Source: Azonexus sp. R2A61 (GTDB lineage Bacteria; Pseudomonadota; Gammaproteobacteria; Burkholderiales; Rhodocyclaceae). Taken from it: a DNA stretch of 64,000 nucleotides. How positions within the stretch are numbered: position 1 is the first letter of the stretch; each line of letters starts with the position of its first letter. The stretch covers positions 310,001-374,000 of the forward strand of contig NZ_JACBFO010000003.1 of the NCBI RefSeq assembly GCF_021401135.1. Direction: 5' to 3'. This document shows, piece by piece, positions 8,516 through 16,448 of the stretch. Under the pieces are notes generated by a model, which saw only the letters and a list, made by a program, of their open reading frames with translations, was not told the origin of the DNA and searched no databases. The translations under genes and the position numbers were made by a program.

Positions 8516-10192
8516 TCAAGCGCCTTCCTTCTTCTTCAGCCGGTATTGCAGTTGCGGCCGGGTGATCCCCAGGGCCCGCGCGGCACAGGCCAGATTGCCG
8601 TCGGCACGGCCGACGGCTTCGTCGATCAGCCGGGTTTCCAGTTCTTCGAAGGCGATGCCGCTGTCGAGAATGGCATCGATCAGGCTGTCGACCGGACAAG
8701 GGGCGGTACGGGCTTCGAGGTTGCCGGACGGATCGATCCGGGTTTCGTCGTATTCGCTGTCGGCGATGTTGGCGAACAGGTGTTCGAGCTCGATCCATCC
8801 TCCGTTGGGGGCGAGGATGATGCCGCGTTCGATCATGTTTTCCAGTTCCCGGACATTGCCCGGCCAGCGGTAGTTCTTGATCGCCCGCATGGCCTTGTCG
8901 CTGATGCCGAGCAGCTTTTTCTCGTAGAGCGTGCAGAAACGGGCAAGCATCGCTTCGATGAGCAGCGGAATGTCGGCCAGCCGTTCGCGCAGCGGGGGAA
9001 TCTGGATCGGGTAGACGCTGAGCCGGTAATAGAGGTCGGAGCGGAAGCGTCCTTCCTTGACGGCCGTCTGCAGATCGACGTTGGTGGCTGCGACCAGCCG
9101 GATGTTGAGTTTGCGCACGCGGTCGTCGCCGAGGCGCTCGATCTCGCCTTCCTGCAATACGCGTAACAGCTTTGCCTGGGCGGTCAGCGGCAGTTCGCCG
9201 ATTTCGTCGAGGAACAGCGTTCCGCCGTCGGCGCGTTCGAACTTGCCCATGCGCGAGGTCTGGGCGCCGGTGAACGCGCCTTTCTCGACCCCGAACAGTT
9301 CCGACTCGATCAGGTCGTTCGGCATCGCCGCACAATTGACGGCCACGAAGGGGCCTTGGCGACGGTTGCTCATCTGGTGCAGGGTGCGCGCAAAGCGCTC
9401 CTTGCCGACGCCGGTCTCGCCGAGCAGCAGCACCGTGACCTGGGTGCCCGAGGCACGGCTGACCAGATCGTAGGCCTGCAGGAATCCCTTTGAGTTGCCG
9501 ACCATCTGCGGTACCTGGCTTTGCTGCGAGATGGTGCTGCGCAGGTAATCGACCTGATGGCGCAGTTCCAGCAGGTGATTGAGGATGGAGTCCGATTCGA
9601 AATAGCTGGCGTGCTGGTCCGCGTCTTCCCATTCCTCGAGCGGCTTGCCGACGATCCGGCAGGCGTTGTGACCGCAGGCGACGCACTCGACTTCCTTGAA
9701 CAGGATGAAACGTCCCATGAAGGCCGAGGTATAGCCCGATGCGTAACCGATCTGGGACCAGCAGACCGGTTCTTCGGAAAGACCGAGTTCGCGCAGATGG
9801 ATGTCCTGTTCCCAGGAGTTTTCCCAGAGAAATTCGCCGGAGAAGCTGCCTTTCTCGAAATCGATCTGCATGTGCACCGGCGTGACGCGTACCACGCCTT
9901 CGAGCATGTGCAGTTGCGGACCGGTGAAGAAGGCATCCTGCAGCGACTGGTTGCCGCGGATGCGTTTGGCCAGTTCGGCATCGCTGGCGCCGGCGGCATA
10001 TCCCATGCGGGTCAGCAGGCGGCGGGCGTGTTCCTTGCCGACGGAGCCGACCAGTTCGCGGCGCAAGGCACCCAGCGCCGAGGTATGCATGAGGACCATG
10101 CGATGCTCGGCGAGCCAGATCGTTCCATCCTTCTCGCAGAACCTGACCAGATTGCGCAGGTCGTTGGATTCCGGGTAACGAATTATCGTCAT
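8516..10192 (-). CDS. dmpR: Sigma-54-dependent phenol-sensing activator, DmpR/XylR/MopR type
   Basis: A 558-aa activator with the full DmpR layout: an N-terminal XylR_N/V4R sensory half (to about 210) that binds phenols directly, with the Zn-site region VECVACGHNACRI; a short linker; the AAA+ domain with Walker A GETGVGKE, the sigma-54 contact loop GAFTGA and Walker B GGTLFLDEIG; and a C-terminal Fis-type HTH (LACAARALGITRPQLQYRL). It is transcribed divergently from dmpK, and DmpR-like sites with a sigma-54-like promoter occupy the gap. It should activate the phenol hydroxylase operon when phenol is present. Confidence 0.94.
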   Translation of the reverse strand: MTIIRYPESNDLRNLVRFCEKDGTIWLAEHRMVLMHTSALGALRRELVGSVGKEHARRLLTRMGYAAGASDAELAKRIRGNQSLQDAFFTGPQLHMLEGVVRVTPVHMQIDFEKGSFSGEFLWENSWEQDIHLRELGLSEEPVCWSQIGYASGYTSAFMGRFILFKEVECVACGHNACRIVGKPLEEWEDADQHASYFESDSILNHLLELRHQVDYLRSTISQQSQVPQMVGNSKGFLQAYDLVSRASGTQVTVLLLGETGVGKERFARTLHQMSNRRQGPFVAVNCAAMPNDLIESELFGVEKGAFTGAQTSRMGKFERADGGTLFLDEIGELPLTAQAKLLRVLQEGEIERLGDDRVRKLNIRLVAATNVDLQTAVKEGRFRSDLYYRLSVYPIQIPPLRERLADIPLLIEAMLARFCTLYEKKLLGISDKAMRAIKNYRWPGNVRELENMIERGIILAPNGGWIELEHLFANIADSEYDETRIDPSGNLEARTAPCPVDSLIDAILDSGIAFEELETRLIDEAVGRADGNLACAARALGITRPQLQYRLKKKEGA

Positions 10193-10279
10193 CTTGTCTC
10201 TCTATTGCGGATCGGCGATCCACTTTTGGTTATTTTTGTGCCGTTGACCGTAGCCATCGTCGATGACGATAGGTCTGTC

Positions 10280-10316
10280 AAATTTCTCGAGATTATTTCA
10301 TGGTTTCACCGTGAAA
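10280..10316. promoter_or_regulatory. AATCTCGA motif and TTTCAC dyad in the dmpR-dmpK gap
   Basis: AAATTTCTCGAGATTATTT (10280-10298) contains the palindrome TCTCGAGA and, on the minus strand, AAATAATCTCGA, also present at 246-256 and related to sites at 16343 and 24870. A second dyad, TTTCACCGTGAAA, follows at 10304-10316. Their placement between dmpR and dmpK suggests control of either gene. The protein that binds them is inferred to be the nearby GntR regulator for the first motif and is unknown for the second. Confidence 0.45.
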
Positions 10317-10376
10317 GGGGATTCGGGCCGGTGCGCGTCGCGGGCCTCCGGTGCATCGGACCGGAAGTCGGCCAGG

Positions 10377-10415
10377 TTGATCATTTGGTTAATTAATGGG
10401 AAATCAATTTACCAA
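10377..10415 (+). promoter_or_regulatory. Candidate DmpR upstream activating sites
   Basis: TTGATCATTTGGTTAA (10377-10392) matches the DmpR/XylR consensus TTGATCAATTGATCAA (from memory) at 13 of 16 positions. GAAATCAATTTACCAA (10400-10415) matches at 11 of 16. The two centres are 23 bp apart and about 100 bp upstream of the sigma-54-like promoter, the normal arrangement for enhancer-binding proteins. The outer arms ATTTGGT and ACCAAAT (10383-10417) also form one larger inverted repeat. Confidence 0.6.
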
Positions 10416-10487
10416 ATCATAATCTTGCGCCGCAGCAAAATCGATGATGCCTTATGGATAATAGAATTAAAACAATGGCTTGATAAC

Positions 10488-10503
10488 TGGCACGCTCCTT
10501 GTT
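10488..10503 (+). promoter_or_regulatory. Sigma-54 (-24/-12) promoter of the phenol hydroxylase operon
   Basis: TGGCACG-CTCC-TTGTT fits the consensus TGGCAC-N5-TTGC, with the GG at 10489-10490 and the -12 dinucleotide GT instead of GC. It lies 56 bp before the dmpK start and downstream of DmpR-like sites. The imperfect -12 may lower basal binding. The gap 10193-10558 holds no gene; its remaining sequence should also contain the dmpR promoter, which I could not place. Confidence 0.65.
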
Positions 10504-10558
10504 TATAGCAGTCGGCGGGCAGCAGTCGATTGGCTGTCCTGATTTTCAGGAGACAAAG

Positions 10559-10825
10559 ATGAGGCAGCAACAGCAGTCGGTCAGTGTTTTCGATGCCGGA
10601 CGGCGTTACGTCCGTATCTGCGGCAGGCGGGCGGACGGTTTCGTCGAATTCGAGTTTTCGATCGGCGATCCGGAACTGGCGGTCGAACTGATGTTGCCGG
10701 AGTCGGCGTTTCACGAATTCTGTCTGGCCAACGAAGTGATCATGCTCGACCCGCTGGCCGGGCAGGGCGACTGGGTTTCCCGCCTCAACGACGCGTCGCG
10801 TCAGGGCTTCGAAGACGCAGTCTGA
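10559..10825 (+). CDS. dmpK: Phenol hydroxylase assembly protein P0
   Basis: An 88-aa small protein at the head of the phenol hydroxylase operon. It corresponds to DmpK (P0), which in the studied system is needed for assembly of active oxygenase but is not part of the working enzyme. The typical core is RYVRICGRRADGFVEFEFSIGDPEL, followed by a hydrophobic MLPESAFHEFC segment. The ATG at 10559 follows an AGGAGA ribosome site by 6 nt. An upstream in-frame extension from 10499 would run into the promoter and is rejected. Identification rests on position and family resemblance. Confidence 0.9.
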   Translation: MRQQQQSVSVFDAGRRYVRICGRRADGFVEFEFSIGDPELAVELMLPESAFHEFCLANEVIMLDPLAGQGDWVSRLNDASRQGFEDAV

Positions 10826-10863
10826 ACATCCCGGTCGACGGGAACAACAATAGGAGACAAACG

Positions 10864-11853
10864 ATGCAGATCGATCTGCGCACTGTGGCAATCAAGCCGT
10901 TGCGCCAAACCTTCGACCATCTGGTCGAACGCTTCGGCGACAAGCCGGCCAGCCGTTATCAGGAAGGCAGCTACAACATCCAGCAGGAAAGCATTTTCCA
11001 TTATCGGCCGGCATGGGATGCCGACCGGGTGTTGTTCGACAAGAAACGCACGCAGATCCGGATGAAGGACTGGTACGCGCTGAAGGATCCGCGACAGTTT
11101 TACTACGGGGCCTACACCATCGCCCGGGCGCGTCAGCAGGAAGCTGCGGAGTCGAGTTTCGACATGATCGAGGAGCGCGGCCTGGCCGAGCTTTTGCCCG
11201 TCGAGCTCAAGCAGCTTGCCCTCGACATCCTGTTGCCGATGCGCCACGTTGCGTGGGGCGGCAACATGGGCAATGCCTACATCAGCGCCTACGGCTACGG
11301 CACGGTGATCACGCAGCCCTGCCTCTATCACGCGATGGATCATCTCGGCGTGGCCCAGTACCTGACCCGCATCGGGCTGGTGCTCGACGGTCCGGAAGCG
11401 CTGGCAACGGCCAAGGAAGCCTGGATGTCGGGTCCCGACTGGCAACCGATGCGTCGCCACGTCGAGAACCTGCTGGTGCTGGAGGATTGGTTTGAGATCT
11501 TCGTCGCCCAGAACCTGGTGCTCGAAGGATTGCTCAATCCGATGCTCTACGACCATCTGGATGCCGACTTCTCGGCCAAGGGGGGCACGGCGATCTCGAT
11601 GATGACCCGGTTCATGGCCGAATGGTCCACGGAAACGGCCAAGTGGATCGATGCGCAGATCAAGGCGGCTGCGGCCGAGTCGCCGGAGAACCGGGATGTG
11701 TTGAGTGCCTGGGTCCGGCAGTATCGGGCGGCCACCCTGGAAGCGCTGGCGCCGATCGCCGGCCGCGCCTTCGGCGAACATGCCGACGAGACGCTGGCCG
11801 AACTGCGTGCCGAATTCAACAACCGCTGCAACAAGCTCGGCCTGAGCGTCTAG
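10864..11853 (+). CDS. dmpL: Phenol hydroxylase beta subunit (P1)
   Basis: A 329-aa beta subunit of the soluble diiron phenol 2-monooxygenase, corresponding to DmpL. It is an all-helical ferritin-like fold related to the alpha subunit but without diiron ligands, and supports the (alpha-beta-gamma)2 hydroxylase. The N-terminal MQIDLRTVAIKPLRQTFDHL and the MRHVAWGGNMGNAYISAYGYGT region are typical. It starts 38 bp after dmpK; the short gap contains the GTCGAC-centred dyad CCCGTCGACGGG-like sequence near 10830 and an AGGAGA ribosome site. Confidence 0.93.
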   Translation: MQIDLRTVAIKPLRQTFDHLVERFGDKPASRYQEGSYNIQQESIFHYRPAWDADRVLFDKKRTQIRMKDWYALKDPRQFYYGAYTIARARQQEAAESSFDMIEERGLAELLPVELKQLALDILLPMRHVAWGGNMGNAYISAYGYGTVITQPCLYHAMDHLGVAQYLTRIGLVLDGPEALATAKEAWMSGPDWQPMRRHVENLLVLEDWFEIFVAQNLVLEGLLNPMLYDHLDADFSAKGGTAISMMTRFMAEWSTETAKWIDAQIKAAAAESPENRDVLSAWVRQYRAATLEALAPIAGRAFGEHADETLAELRAEFNNRCNKLGLSV

Positions 11854-11861
11854 GAGCCCGC

Positions 11862-12131
11862 ATGTCCACCGTTTTCATCGCATTCCAAACCAACGAGGAA
11901 ACGCGGCCAATCATCGAGTCGATCCTCGAAGACAACCCGCATGCCGTGCTCGACGAGCAACCGGCCATGGTCAAGATCAACGCCGAAGGCAGTCTGGTCA
12001 TCCGGCGCGCGTCGATCGAAGAACGTATCGGTCGCGATTTCGATCTGCAGGAACTGCAAGTCAACCTGATCACGCTGTCCGGCAATCTGGACGAAGACGA
12101 CGATCAATTGACGCTGGCCTGGAAAAACTGA
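11862..12131 (+). CDS. dmpM: Phenol hydroxylase regulatory (effector) protein P2
   Basis: An 89-aa cofactorless effector protein of the MmoB/DmpM family. It docks on the hydroxylase, alters the diiron site and couples electron transfer to oxygen activation. Typical stretches are the STVFIAFQTNEETRPIIES start and LDEDDDQLTLAWKN end. ATG 11862 lies 8 bp after the dmpL stop, preceded by TAGGAG, so the two genes are translationally close. Confidence 0.93.
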   Translation: MSTVFIAFQTNEETRPIIESILEDNPHAVLDEQPAMVKINAEGSLVIRRASIEERIGRDFDLQELQVNLITLSGNLDEDDDQLTLAWKN

Positions 12132-12146
12132 ACAAGGAGATTCCTC

Positions 12147-13703
12147 ATGGACATGAAAGCCAACAAGAAAAAACTGGGCCTCAAGGAAAAATATGCCCAC
12201 ATGACGCGCGGTCTCGGCTGGGAAACCACCTATCAGCCGATGGACAAGGTATTCCCGCAGGCGACTTTCGAAGGCATCAAGATTCACGACTGGGAAAAGT
12301 GGGAAGACCCGTTCCGCCTGACCATGGATGCCTACTGGAAATACCAGGCCGAGAAGGAGCGCAAGCTCTACGCGGTGCTCGATGCCTTCGCCCAGAACAA
12401 CGGTCACCTCGGCATCACCGATGCCCGCTACCTGAATGCAGTCAAGCTGTTCCTGACCGGCATCTCGCCGCTGGAGTACGTTGCCCACCGCGGCTTCGCG
12501 GCGGCCGGCCGCAACTTTCCCGGGGTCGGGCCGCGCGTGGCCTGCCTGATGCAATCGATCGACGAGATTCGCCATGCGCAGACACAGATTCACGCGCTGT
12601 CGAACTACAACAAGTTCTACGAAGGTTTCCATGCCGGTGCCACGCATCAGATCGAGCGTGTCTGGTACCTGTCGGTGCCCAAGTCCTTCTTCGACGACGC
12701 CTTTTCGGCCGGCCCCTTCGAATGGATGATCGCCATCGGCTTCTCCTTCGAATACGTGCTGACCAACCTGCTGTTCGTGCCCTTCATGTCGGGCGCCGCC
12801 TACAACGGCGACATGGCGACGGTGACCTTCGGCTTCTCGGCGCAGTCCGACGAAGCCCGCCACATGACGTTGGGCCTGGAATGCATCAAGTTCATGCTCG
12901 AGCAGGATCCGGACAACCTGCCTATCGTCCAGAAGTGGATCGACAAGTGGGCCTGGCGCGGCATCCGCGTGCTGACCCTGGTCGGCATGATGATGGACTA
13001 CATGCTGCCGAAGCGCGTGATGAGCTGGAAGGAAGCCTGGGAAATCTACTTCGAGCAGAACGGCGGTGCACTGTTCAACGACCTGGCCAAGTACGGCATC
13101 AAGGTCCCGGAATGCATCACGCAATGCACCGTCGACAAGGAACACATCTCGCACCAGGCCTGGGCCACCTTCTACCAGTACGCCCACGCTTCGGCCTTCC
13201 ATACCTGGCTGCCGAACGACGAGGAAATGGACTGGCTGTCGGCCAAGTATCCGAATACCTTCGACAAGTACTACCGGCCGCGCTTCACCCAGTGGCGCGA
13301 AATGGCCGACCGCGGTGAGCGTTTCTACAACAACACGCTGCCGATGTTGTGTCAGGTCTGCCAGATCCCGATGGTGTTCACTGAACCGGACGACCCGACC
13401 AAGATCTGCTATCGCGAATCCGAATACCAGGGCGAGAAGTACCACACCTGTTCGGACGGCTGTCAGCGCATCTTCGACGACGAACCGGAGAAGTACATCC
13501 AGGCCTGGCTGCCGGTGCACCAGATCTTCCAGGGCAACTGCTGGCCGGAAGGCACCGATCCGACGGTCGAGGGCTTCGATCCGCTACTCAAGGTGCTCGA
13601 GTGGTACCACCTGGAGAACGGCAAGGACAACATGGACTACGAAGGTTCCGGCGACCAGGCCAACTTCGCCGCCTGGCGCGGCATGGCCACCCAGAACACC
13701 TGA
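12147..13703 (+). CDS. dmpN: Phenol hydroxylase alpha subunit, diiron oxygenase (P3)
   Basis: A 518-aa catalytic subunit that hydroxylates phenol to catechol at a carboxylate-bridged diiron site. The expected ligands are visible: Glu110 (SPLEYVAH), Glu140 and His143 (DEIRHAQ), Glu202 (FSFEYVL), Glu236 and His239 (DEARHM). A C-terminal cysteine-rich part (about 410-445, with CQVCQIP and CSDGCQRIF) resembles the YHS-like zinc region of this family. Length agrees with DmpN. RBS AAGGAGA lies 8 nt upstream, and it starts 15 bp after dmpM. Confidence 0.96.
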   Translation: MDMKANKKKLGLKEKYAHMTRGLGWETTYQPMDKVFPQATFEGIKIHDWEKWEDPFRLTMDAYWKYQAEKERKLYAVLDAFAQNNGHLGITDARYLNAVKLFLTGISPLEYVAHRGFAAAGRNFPGVGPRVACLMQSIDEIRHAQTQIHALSNYNKFYEGFHAGATHQIERVWYLSVPKSFFDDAFSAGPFEWMIAIGFSFEYVLTNLLFVPFMSGAAYNGDMATVTFGFSAQSDEARHMTLGLECIKFMLEQDPDNLPIVQKWIDKWAWRGIRVLTLVGMMMDYMLPKRVMSWKEAWEIYFEQNGGALFNDLAKYGIKVPECITQCTVDKEHISHQAWATFYQYAHASAFHTWLPNDEEMDWLSAKYPNTFDKYYRPRFTQWREMADRGERFYNNTLPMLCQVCQIPMVFTEPDDPTKICYRESEYQGEKYHTCSDGCQRIFDDEPEKYIQAWLPVHQIFQGNCWPEGTDPTVEGFDPLLKVLEWYHLENGKDNMDYEGSGDQANFAAWRGMATQNT

Positions 13704-13757
13704 TCAGCGAAAGCCGGGGGCCGGCGTGCCCCCGAGCAAAAACAAAAGGAGACAAAC

Positions 13758-14114
13758 ATGGCTGTCAAAGCCCTCTACGATTACCACTTCCCGGCCGCCG
13801 ACACCCAGGACAAGTTCCACGGCAACCAGCTGCTTTATGTCGGTTGGGACGATCACCTGATGTTCTGTGCGCCGTTCGCCTACTGCCTGCCGCCGGAGAC
13901 GAAGTTTTCCGAACTGGTCGAGCAGCACCTGCCGCATTCCTACGGTCGACACCCGGACTGGGCAAAAATCGATTTCTCGACGGTCCGCTGGCTCAAATCC
14001 GGCCAGCCTTTCGTCCCGGACATGAACAAGACGCTGGCCGAGCAGGGCCTCAGGCACAAGGATGCGCTGCGTCTGCAGACACCCGGCCTGAACGGCAACG
14101 GTACGTATTTCTGA
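13758..14114 (+). CDS. dmpO: Phenol hydroxylase gamma subunit (P4)
   Basis: A 118-aa small subunit of the hydroxylase complex, corresponding to DmpO. It starts MAVKALYDYHFPAADTQDKF and has the conserved WDDHLMFCAPF and DWAKIDFSTVRWLKSG stretches. It stabilises the oxygenase and has no cofactor of its own. It is separated from dmpN by 54 bp with an AAAAGGAGA ribosome site before ATG 13758. Confidence 0.92.
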   Translation: MAVKALYDYHFPAADTQDKFHGNQLLYVGWDDHLMFCAPFAYCLPPETKFSELVEQHLPHSYGRHPDWAKIDFSTVRWLKSGQPFVPDMNKTLAEQGLRHKDALRLQTPGLNGNGTYF

Positions 14115-14126
14115 GCCGGGGGCGGC

Positions 14127-15188
14127 ATGAGCTACGAACTGACCATTGAACCGCTGGGCCAGACGATCGAGGTCGAGGATGGCCAGACCATCCTCGATGC
14201 CGCCCTGCGAGCCGGCATCTACCTGCCGCATGCCTGCTGCCACGGTCTTTGTGCGACCTGCAAGGTGCAGGTCACCGACGGCGAGATCGACCACGGCGAA
14301 GCCTCCACCTTCGCGCTGATGGATTTCGAGCGCGAGGAAGGCAAATGCCTGGCCTGCTGCGCGCGTCTGGAATCGGATGTCGTCATCGAAGCGGAAATCG
14401 AGGACGATCCCGATTCGCTCAACCTGCCGGTCGAGGACTATGCCGGCGAAGTCGTCCGGATCGAAGCCCTGACGCCAACCATCCGCGGCATCTGGCTCAA
14501 GCTCGATCGCCCGATGCAATTCCAGGCCGGACAGTATGTGAACCTGGAAGTCGATGCGCTGGGCGGGTTGTCGCGGGCATTTTCACTGGCCAACGCACCC
14601 CGGACCGGGGATGTCATCGAACTGAACGTGCGCATCGTACCGGGCGGCCAGGTCACGAGCTGGTTGCACGAGTCGCTGGCCGTGGGCGACCGCTTGCGTC
14701 TGAGCGGTCCTTACGGTCGCTTCTTTGTGAAGAAATCGGCCGAGCTGCCGATGATCTTCATGGCCGGCGGCTCCGGGCTGTCCAGTCCGAAATCGATGAT
14801 CGAGGATCTGTTGAACGACGGGTGCACACTGCCGATCACGCTGGTCTACGGTCAACGCAGCCGGGTCGAGCTTTATTACGACGCGGAGTTCCGGGCGCTG
14901 GCCGAACGTCACCCGAACTTCACCTATGTGCCGGCCTTGTCGGACGAGTCGTCGGACAGCGACTGGCCCGGCCAGCGCGGTTTCGTCCACGAAGCTGCCA
15001 AACGGCATTTCAACAACGATTTCCGCGGCCACAAGGCCTATCTGTGCGGCCCGCCGGCGATGATCGAAGCCTGTGTGGCAACGCTGATGCAGGGGCGTCT
15101 GTTCGAGCGCGACATCACCATGGAGAAGTTCTTTTCCGCGGCCGATGCTTCGCAGCAGCTCAAAAGTCCGTTGTTCCGGAATATCTGA
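14127..15188 (+). CDS. dmpP: Phenol hydroxylase reductase (P5), ferredoxin-FAD-NADH
   Basis: A 353-aa electron-transfer subunit passing electrons from NADH to the diiron site. The N-terminal plant-type [2Fe-2S] domain (about 1-90) has its four cysteines in CCHGLCATC and CLACC. Next come the FAD-binding beta barrel (RAFSLANAP, like the RxYS motif) and the NAD-binding domain (GGSGLSSPKSMIEDL, ending CGPPAMIEAC). It begins 12 bp after dmpO and completes the six-gene hydroxylase. Confidence 0.95.
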   Translation: MSYELTIEPLGQTIEVEDGQTILDAALRAGIYLPHACCHGLCATCKVQVTDGEIDHGEASTFALMDFEREEGKCLACCARLESDVVIEAEIEDDPDSLNLPVEDYAGEVVRIEALTPTIRGIWLKLDRPMQFQAGQYVNLEVDALGGLSRAFSLANAPRTGDVIELNVRIVPGGQVTSWLHESLAVGDRLRLSGPYGRFFVKKSAELPMIFMAGGSGLSSPKSMIEDLLNDGCTLPITLVYGQRSRVELYYDAEFRALAERHPNFTYVPALSDESSDSDWPGQRGFVHEAAKRHFNNDFRGHKAYLCGPPAMIEACVATLMQGRLFERDITMEKFFSAADASQQLKSPLFRNI

Positions 15189-15205
15189 GCGGACCGGGGG
15201 CGAAC

Positions 15206-15550
15206 ATGATCTATTTCAATGTGCTGATCGAGGAAACGGGCGAGGTCTTTCGTTGTGCGCCCAGCGAGTCGCTGTTGGCCGGCATGGAGCGCCTCGGCAA
15301 GAAAGGCATTCCGGTCGGTTGCCGGGGCGGCGGTTGCGGCGTCTGCAAGGTGGAAATCGTTGCCGGCACCTATCTGAAGCGGGTGATGAGCCGCGATTAC
15401 GTGAGCGCCGAGGAAGAAGCCGAAGGGCGTGTCCTGGCTTGCCGGGTCAGGCCGACCAGCGACATCCGCCTGCGGGTGTTGGGAAAAATGGCGAAAAACG
15501 TCTGTCGACCGCAGCCGGCCGTGCAACCGGCGTTTTCGCCGGGCCCTTGA
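15206..15550 (+). CDS. dmpQ: [2Fe-2S] ferredoxin protecting catechol 2,3-dioxygenase
   Basis: A 114-aa plant-type ferredoxin of the XylT/DmpQ family, which reduces and reactivates oxidised catechol 2,3-dioxygenase iron. Cluster cysteines are in GCRGGGCGVCKV plus a later CR motif (VLACRV). The last about 20 residues (from KMAKNVCRPQP) are unusual: their DNA carries the dispersed AAAAATGGCG-N10-GTCGACCGCAG repeat (15484-15514), also found in noncoding DNA at 38421, which suggests the C-terminus was extended by repeat sequence. It is the last gene before a terminator at 15559. Confidence 0.9.
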   Translation: MIYFNVLIEETGEVFRCAPSESLLAGMERLGKKGIPVGCRGGGCGVCKVEIVAGTYLKRVMSRDYVSAEEEAEGRVLACRVRPTSDIRLRVLGKMAKNVCRPQPAVQPAFSPGP

Positions 15551-15558
15551 AGGCCGTG

Positions 15559-15579
15559 CCCGGTTCAGGCCGGGTTTTT
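15559..15579 (+). terminator. Intrinsic terminator after dmpQ
   Basis: CCCGG (15559-15563), loop TTCAGG, CCGGG (15570-15574), then TTTTT. The stem is short. It ends the phenol hydroxylase operon and overlaps the 3' end of the convergent GntR gene. It implies that the downstream dioxygenase genes need their own promoter. Confidence 0.6.
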
Positions 15580-16275
15580 CCGGTTCAGTTGCTCGGCCGG
15601 AATGGCCTGAACCGAGCGGAAGGTCAGCAGGATGTGTTCGGAGAGGATTGCCGCAGCACCGTCGGCATCGCGCCGGATGGCTGCCTGCAGCAAGGATTCG
15701 TGCTCGCTATGGATGTCGCGCGGAATCGGCTGCAGGTAAAGCGACAGGCGTCGGTAGCGCTCGGCCTGCTGGTAGAGGAGGGAGAGGAAATGCTTGAGCC
15801 AGCGCGACGGGCAGGCCGAGATCAGTACCTCGTGGAAGATCCGGTTGCGTTCTTCCCATTCCTCGCGCGATTCGCTGCCGATGCGCTTTTCCTCCGCCCG
15901 TGCCAGGCGGTGAAAGGCGGCGACCAGGTCGGCTTCCCAGGCATCGTCGCCGATGGCGATCGACTGTCGCAGCGCTTCGCATTCCAGCATGACGCGGGTG
16001 CGCGTGATGTCGTCGAAGTCGGCCAGGGAGACCGGCGCCACCCGGAATCCCCGCTGTCCCTGGCTGACGACCAGCGCATCCGAGATCAGCAGCGACAGCG
16101 CCTCGCGCAAAGTCCCCGCGCCGACGCCGTAATTGTCCTTGAGATGCTCGACGCGGAGCTTTTCCCCCGGCGCCAGGCGGCCTTCGATGATGTCGCGGCG
16201 CAGGGCCCGGTAGGCCCCTTCGGCCAGGGTTTTCGGTTCGATCGCCAGGCCGTCGCTGGCGCTGCTGATATTCAT
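15565..16275 (-). CDS. GntR-family regulator, FadR/FCD subfamily
   Basis: A 236-aa regulator. The N-terminal winged HTH (about 15-80) contains AYRALRRDIIEGRLAPGEKL and VGAGTLREALSLLISDALV; the C-terminal all-helical FCD ligand domain has the expected metal-binding pattern region (EVLISACPSRWLKHF and HEHESLLQA-like segment, His in SEHESLL). FCD regulators usually bind small carboxylic acids and mostly act as repressors. It is divergent from dmpB, and motifs resembling its possible operators lie between the two genes and before other catabolic operons. A pathway intermediate as effector is an inference. Confidence 0.92.
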   Translation of the reverse strand: MNISSASDGLAIEPKTLAEGAYRALRRDIIEGRLAPGEKLRVEHLKDNYGVGAGTLREALSLLISDALVVSQGQRGFRVAPVSLADFDDITRTRVMLECEALRQSIAIGDDAWEADLVAAFHRLARAEEKRIGSESREEWEERNRIFHEVLISACPSRWLKHFLSLLYQQAERYRRLSLYLQPIPRDIHSEHESLLQAAIRRDADGAAAILSEHILLTFRSVQAIPAEQLNRKNPA

Positions 16276-16337
16276 GATGTTTGGGTGGCTGCTGAAAGTG
16301 GCGCGATTTTACCGCGGTAGGCTGGATTTTCGATCAT

Positions 16338-16389
16338 CTTAAAAATCTCGAGAAAAAATGTTGACATCGAGATTGTCACAAAATATCGT
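16338..16389 (+). promoter_or_regulatory. dmpB promoter with overlapping AATCTCGA-type operators
   Basis: A good sigma-70 promoter is visible: TTGACA (16361-16366), 17-bp spacer, TATCGT (16384-16389), 60 bp before the dmpB ATG. Two copies of the shared motif flank or overlap it: AAATCTCGAGA (16343-16353, containing TCTCGAGA) and, inverted, ATCGAGATT (16366-16374) inside the spacer. TTGACA and TGTCAC (16361-16379) also form an inverted repeat. A repressor bound here would block RNA polymerase; the adjacent GntR protein is the natural candidate. Confidence 0.7.
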
Positions 16390-16448
16390 AATAGTAAATT
16401 GATTGCACAACAGTGCGGTCACCACACCAAAGAAAGAGGAGCAGACAA

